Of a DNA stretch of 35,046 nt, positions 31,694-35,046 are shown piece by piece (position 1 is the first letter of the stretch; each line of letters opens with the position of its first letter). Origin of the DNA: Eubacteriales Family XIII. Incertae Sedis bacterium (GTDB lineage: Bacteria; Bacillota; Clostridia; Peptostreptococcales; Anaerovoracaceae); contig JAISTX010000074.1 in assembly GCA_031272365.1 (NCBI GenBank), positions 1-35,046 on the forward strand. Reading direction: 5' to 3'. The notes under the pieces were generated by a model, which saw only the letters and a program-made list of their open reading frames with translations, was not told the origin of the DNA and did no database searches. A program made the translations under genes and the position numbers.

Positions 31694-34174
31694 CTATGAC
31701 ACGCCCTCCTCCTGCGGGAACGCGATCACCGCTTTGAAGAGATCCCCGTCCACTACGATGTCGAAACTGCCGCCCATCAGCCGCACGAGGTCGCGCGCGA
31801 TGGCGAGGCCGAGGCCGCTCCCTTCCGTGGAGCGGTTTTCGTCCCCGCGCGTGAAGCGCTCCATGAGCTCCTCCGCCGCGATGTTCAAGCGCACGGCCGA
31901 GATATTTTTGATCGCAAGCACGACCTGCATCCGGTCGTTCTCCAGATCGACATACACCCGCGACCCCTCCAGCGCGTATTTGCGCACATTGCCGAACAGG
32001 TTGTCGAGCACCCGCCACAGCAGGTTGCCGTCCGCGACGACATGAAACTCCCCGTCCGGCTCGTTCACGATCACCTCCAGCCCCGCGGCGGCGAGCCCCT
32101 CCTCCGCCTCCGCGAGCGCCTGCCGAACGAGCACCGCGAGATCCACGCGCTCCTGGCGCACCGGCAGCGCCCCCGAGGACGCCTTCGCCGCTTCGAAGAG
32201 GTCCACCGTCAGTTTCTTCAACCGCTGCCCCTTCGCGTCGATGACGGCCAGGTACTCGCCCGCGTGCTTGCTCCGCAGCCCTTCTTTCTTCAATAGATCC
32301 GTATACGTCAGGATCGAGGTCAGCGGCGTCTTCAGGTCGTGGCTCACGTTGGAGATGAGGTCCGTCTTGAGCCGCTGCTGTTTCAGCTCGCTCTCGACCG
32401 CCTTCCCGATGGCCGCACCGATCTCGTTCACGTGCCGCGACAGCACGTCAAACTCCGCCGTGCTCCCCTCCGGCACCTCGATCTGGAAATCCACGTTGCC
32501 CTTGCTCACCTCTTCGATGCCCTCCTTCAGCCGCGCAAAGCGCTGCACCCAGCGCAGCGTGAACCACAGCGCCAGGATCAACACTGCCAGAATCAGGATA
32601 AAAAGGCCGGACGTATCATATGAAGGCATTTCTGCTACACTATTTCTATAATACAATTCACCGTACTTTCCTGCGAGAATTGCCGTCGCAAGCCAAAACG
32701 CCCCGACGAGCACGAGCGTCTTCGCAAGCGGATTGGTGCCGTCGAAGCCCGACTTGATGGCGCGTGCGAGCGCAGCAACGCCGCGGCCCAGCGCTGTGGC
32801 GGCGAGGCAAACGCCCGAGCGCCGCGCGAACGTGCCCGCCCGGCCGTTGCGCACAAGCGAGGTCAGGCACCAGAGGCCAAGCGCGAAGGCACCCGCCATC
32901 GCAGCGCAAAACAGCACATCACCGAAGGTGCCTTCCGGCCAGTAGTAGAGATAGTAGGGATCGTAGGCTGCACTGGTTTCCATCCGCGCATAGGTATAGT
33001 GCACCATAGAGAGACAGGCGGCAACGAAGCACACGAGGATGAGGATGATCTGCACCTCCATAGGGCAGCGATCCCACCGGTACGCCACCCCAGACTCACC
33101 CGGAATGGCATTGGTGGCCGGAATGACTGGGGTTGCGGGTTGCCTCTTGCGTCCGATGAATACCAACAGCATGATCGTCAGCACAATGCACGCGAGCCAT
33201 GCCACCGCCACGGGCAGCGCGACTGTGCGGTACGCGTCCTTCACAGACGCGAGCGCCGCCTCGTGCGCTTCGATATAGCCAGCCGGGTAGGCGACGAACA
33301 GCGCCGTCCCCTCCCGGACTGGTTCCAAATAGTTTCTTGCATCCCTATCAAAATAGGGAAAGATGACAAAATCCATGTTCACATCCGACAATGCGCCCCC
33401 CACAAGTACCTCCGTCTTTCCTCCGTTATTCGAAAGCGCATACCACGACGATGCGTCCAACGCTTCGAGCACCTCAAGCGCATCGGTGTCCAACGCCGTA
33501 TTGTTTTCCAGCTTCGGCACATTGGTCAGGACGGCGTCTCCGTTCGTTGCGAAATACCATACACCTTCGCCAAGTCTGCTCTCAAACGCCTGAAGTTCTT
33601 GCTGTTCAATCACCGCTGCAGCGGCCTCGACGGCAGCCACCTGCTCGGGGTACAGCGCCCGGAACGCTTCCTGCACGCCCTCCTCATCCCAACTCCGCAC
33701 GCGCGTACCCGCTTGGATGCCACCCGCTTCATCCCAGGCCTCGGTGACCGTGAAGGCATCCGAAGCCAGAAACGGCGCGGCAGCAAACGATTGATCCGAC
33801 ATATTACCGTACCCCCCCCAGGACAAGGTGTACGCGTCGGACACATAATCACTGCCTACGACACTTGCCAGGCCTTCATAGGCATTGCGCAGAAAATCAT
33901 CCGCTGCTTCCCAGCTGTCATCCAGCAAATTGTACAGCTCCAACACATCGCCGTTCACCTGTTGCGCAAAAAAATTCGATGTCCAGTTGCCCTGCGACAA
34001 TACCAAACGCGGATCCGTCGTTTCCAGCAGCGGGTAGTTGCTCTCGTCCAAATCCCGGACAGCCTTCGACGCCATGAACGCCCCATACACAAAGCAGGCC
34101 ACGCAGAGCACGAATACAAGGGCCCGCACTCCGAACCGGTCGCCTGCACGCAATTTATTATTGTTATTTTCCAT
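31694..34174 (-). CDS. Sensor histidine kinase with a large extracellular domain and multi-helix membrane part
   Basis: Two-component sensor of about 826 residues. A first membrane helix is at 17-37, then an extracellular domain of roughly 275 residues, several more helices between about 314 and 537, a HAMP-like linker, a HisKA domain with the phosphorylated His612 (LISNVSHDLKTPLTSILTY), and a HATPase_c domain with an N box (LDNLFGNVRKYA) and GSGLGLAIARDL. The start at 34172-34174 follows GGGAGGT; an in-frame ATG five codons earlier touches the regulator end. The adjacent regulator gene is 18 bases upstream. The ligand of the extracellular part is unknown. No transporter or target gene is adjacent, so the regulon cannot be named. 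Confidence 0.92.
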   Translation of the reverse strand: MENNNNKLRAGDRFGVRALVFVLCVACFVYGAFMASKAVRDLDESNYPLLETTDPRLVLSQGNWTSNFFAQQVNGDVLELYNLLDDSWEAADDFLRNAYEGLASVVGSDYVSDAYTLSWGGYGNMSDQSFAAAPFLASDAFTVTEAWDEAGGIQAGTRVRSWDEEGVQEAFRALYPEQVAAVEAAAAVIEQQELQAFESRLGEGVWYFATNGDAVLTNVPKLENNTALDTDALEVLEALDASSWYALSNNGGKTEVLVGGALSDVNMDFVIFPYFDRDARNYLEPVREGTALFVAYPAGYIEAHEAALASVKDAYRTVALPVAVAWLACIVLTIMLLVFIGRKRQPATPVIPATNAIPGESGVAYRWDRCPMEVQIILILVCFVAACLSMVHYTYARMETSAAYDPYYLYYWPEGTFGDVLFCAAMAGAFALGLWCLTSLVRNGRAGTFARRSGVCLAATALGRGVAALARAIKSGFDGTNPLAKTLVLVGAFWLATAILAGKYGELYYRNSVAEMPSYDTSGLFILILAVLILALWFTLRWVQRFARLKEGIEEVSKGNVDFQIEVPEGSTAEFDVLSRHVNEIGAAIGKAVESELKQQRLKTDLISNVSHDLKTPLTSILTYTDLLKKEGLRSKHAGEYLAVIDAKGQRLKKLTVDLFEAAKASSGALPVRQERVDLAVLVRQALAEAEEGLAAAGLEVIVNEPDGEFHVVADGNLLWRVLDNLFGNVRKYALEGSRVYVDLENDRMQVVLAIKNISAVRLNIAAEELMERFTRGDENRSTEGSGLGLAIARDLVRLMGGSFDIVVDGDLFKAVIAFPQEEGVS

Positions 34175-34192
34175 TACCGTACCTCCCATCCT

Positions 34193-34915
34193 TTAGGAGA
34201 GCTTCTCGAGCTTGTAGCCGATGCCCCACACCACCTTGAGGTAGCGCGGGTTCTTCGGGTCGATCTCGATCTTCTCCCGAATCCTGCGGATGTGTACGGC
34301 AACCGTGTTTTCCGGATTGTAGGCGGGCTCGTCCCAGACCGCCTCGTAGAGCTGTGCCACGGAGTAGACGCGCCCGGCGTTGGCCGCGAGGAAGGCCAGG
34401 ATCTTGAACTCCGTGGCCGTCACGCGCACCTCCTCGCCATCGACCGTCACGGTCTTCGCGGCCGTGTCGACTTCGAGGCCGCCGCTGCGGAAGACGTCCT
34501 TCCGGCCCGCCGCGGGCGAGGCCATCCCTGCCCGCCGCAGCAGCGCCTTCACGCGCGCGAGGAGCTCCACGGGGGAGAACGGCTTGGTGACGTAGTCGTC
34601 CGCACCGATGCCGAGACCGGCAACCTTATCGGCATCCTCGGACTTCGCGGAGAGCATGAGGATCGGGATGTCCTTCGCCTCGCGCACGGACATCGTCGCG
34701 CGCAGCCCGTCCACGCCCGGCATCATGATGTCCATGATGATGAGGTTCACGTCCTGCCCGCGCGCGATCTCCACCGCCGAAAGCCCGTCGTGCGCCTTCA
34801 CGACCCGGTAACCCTCGCCGGCCAGATAGATCTCGATCGCGTCGGCGATCGCCACATCATCGTCCGCCACGAGGATCAACGCCCCGTTCCCTGCCATGCC
34901 CTGCTCTTCCATCAT
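34193..34915 (-). CDS. OmpR/PhoB-family response regulator
   Basis: A 240-residue regulator, partner of the sensor kinase downstream. The receiver domain has the acidic pocket VADDDVAIAD, the phosphorylated Asp62 (LIIMDIMMPGVDGL) and Lys111 (DDYVTKPFSP). The C-terminal winged helix is complete (VTATEFKILAFLAANAGRVY, then YNPENTVAVHIRRIREKI and GIGYKLEK). The start is taken as the ATG at 34913-34915, with GGAGGAG nine bases upstream; the ATG at 34933 (GAGGAG four bases upstream) and the ATG at 34897 are alternatives. Sequence upstream of these continues in frame as a hydrophobic stretch but overlaps the likely promoter, so it is probably not translated. Confidence 0.94.
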   Translation of the reverse strand: MMEEQGMAGNGALILVADDDVAIADAIEIYLAGEGYRVVKAHDGLSAVEIARGQDVNLIIMDIMMPGVDGLRATMSVREAKDIPILMLSAKSEDADKVAGLGIGADDYVTKPFSPVELLARVKALLRRAGMASPAAGRKDVFRSGGLEVDTAAKTVTVDGEEVRVTATEFKILAFLAANAGRVYSVAQLYEAVWDEPAYNPENTVAVHIRRIREKIEIDPKNPRYLKVVWGIGYKLEKLS

Positions 34916-34976
34916 CAACGCCTTCTCCTCCATCAAGCTCCTCGCCGGAATCCAACGCCCGGCTCCCAGTGATACT

Positions 34977-35006
34977 ATTATCGCAAAAACAACGGCTGCC
35001 TGTACA
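34977..35006 (-). promoter_or_regulatory. Possible promoter of the two-component operon
   Basis: On the minus strand TGTACA (35001-35006) and GATAAT (34977-34982) are 18 bases apart. The transcript would start near 34970, about 55 bases before the preferred regulator start. The -35 matches only partly. Confidence 0.4.
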
Positions 35007-35046
35007 CTTTTTTCCAGCATAAAGGAAACATCTTTCAAACAGCCTA

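Noticed and set aside
31518-32045. A protein-coding frame starting in repeat copy B (also 22500-22712)
   Set aside because: It is translated repeat sequence with no ribosome-binding site, and it runs antisense into the histidine kinase gene.
34916-35038. N-terminal membrane extension of the response regulator
   Set aside because: The hydrophobic in-frame stretch overlaps the probable promoter, and good ribosome-binding sites lie just before later ATGs; response regulators of this family do not carry such a segment.

Overview
The window reads as chromosome of a GC-rich (by eye about 60-65%) anaerobic Firmicute, most likely class Clostridia. Three things point there. The core block infC-rpmI-rplT, nrdR, cmk, radC, minD, rny, iscS and thiI is of Firmicute type, including RNase Y. 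An acyl-CoA dehydrogenase sits directly before etfB, the bcd-etfBA arrangement of butyrate and amino-acid fermenters. The promoters are sigma-A type with strong AGGAGG ribosome-binding sites. I cannot name the species. No tRNA, rRNA, CRISPR array, transposase, integrase or phage gene was seen.

Layout. (1) 1-2979, minus: a GntP-family permease with its own promoter and terminator, then acyl-CoA dehydrogenase and the start of etfB. (2) 2999-11740, minus: an eight-gene sugar-type operon in transcription order deoC, lipoprotein binding protein, CUT2 ATPase, CUT2 permease, two URO-D-superfamily proteins, GntR/UTRA regulator and PfkB kinase, driven by a clear promoter next to deoC. (3) 11779-14409, plus: a divergently transcribed class I CoA-transferase (Glu324) and a DUF4299-like protein, with a cre-like site in the divergent region. 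(4) 14414-22520, minus: two housekeeping operons, rny-iscS-thiI and infC-rpmI-rplT-nrdR-cmk-radC-minD. The second has a leader with a terminator and a competing pairing that resembles L20-type attenuation. (5) 22530-25706, minus: a composite intergenic repeat, a D-2-hydroxyacid dehydrogenase and an APC amino-acid permease. (6) 25745-30829: a thioester/SpaA surface adhesin (plus) and a leucine-rich-repeat membrane-anchored protein (minus) facing each other across an unusual inverted repeat. (7) 30929-31680: a small membrane protein followed by a terminator and a second copy of the composite repeat. (8) 31694-35006, minus: an OmpR-type response regulator and a large sensor histidine kinase.

How they work together. 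The deoC operon suggests import of a pentose-like sugar or (deoxy)nucleoside-like compound, phosphorylation by the PfkB enzyme, aldol cleavage by DeoC and local control by the GntR protein. The two URO-D-like proteins carry a His-x-Cys metal motif but no corrinoid partner is nearby, so their step is unknown. This operon is the best candidate for an undescribed pathway. The infC leader with an apparent AUC start, the rny gene with a strong ribosome-binding site in front of AUA, the paired 3'-end repeats and the adhesin with a TPKTAD sorting-like motif are the other points of interest.
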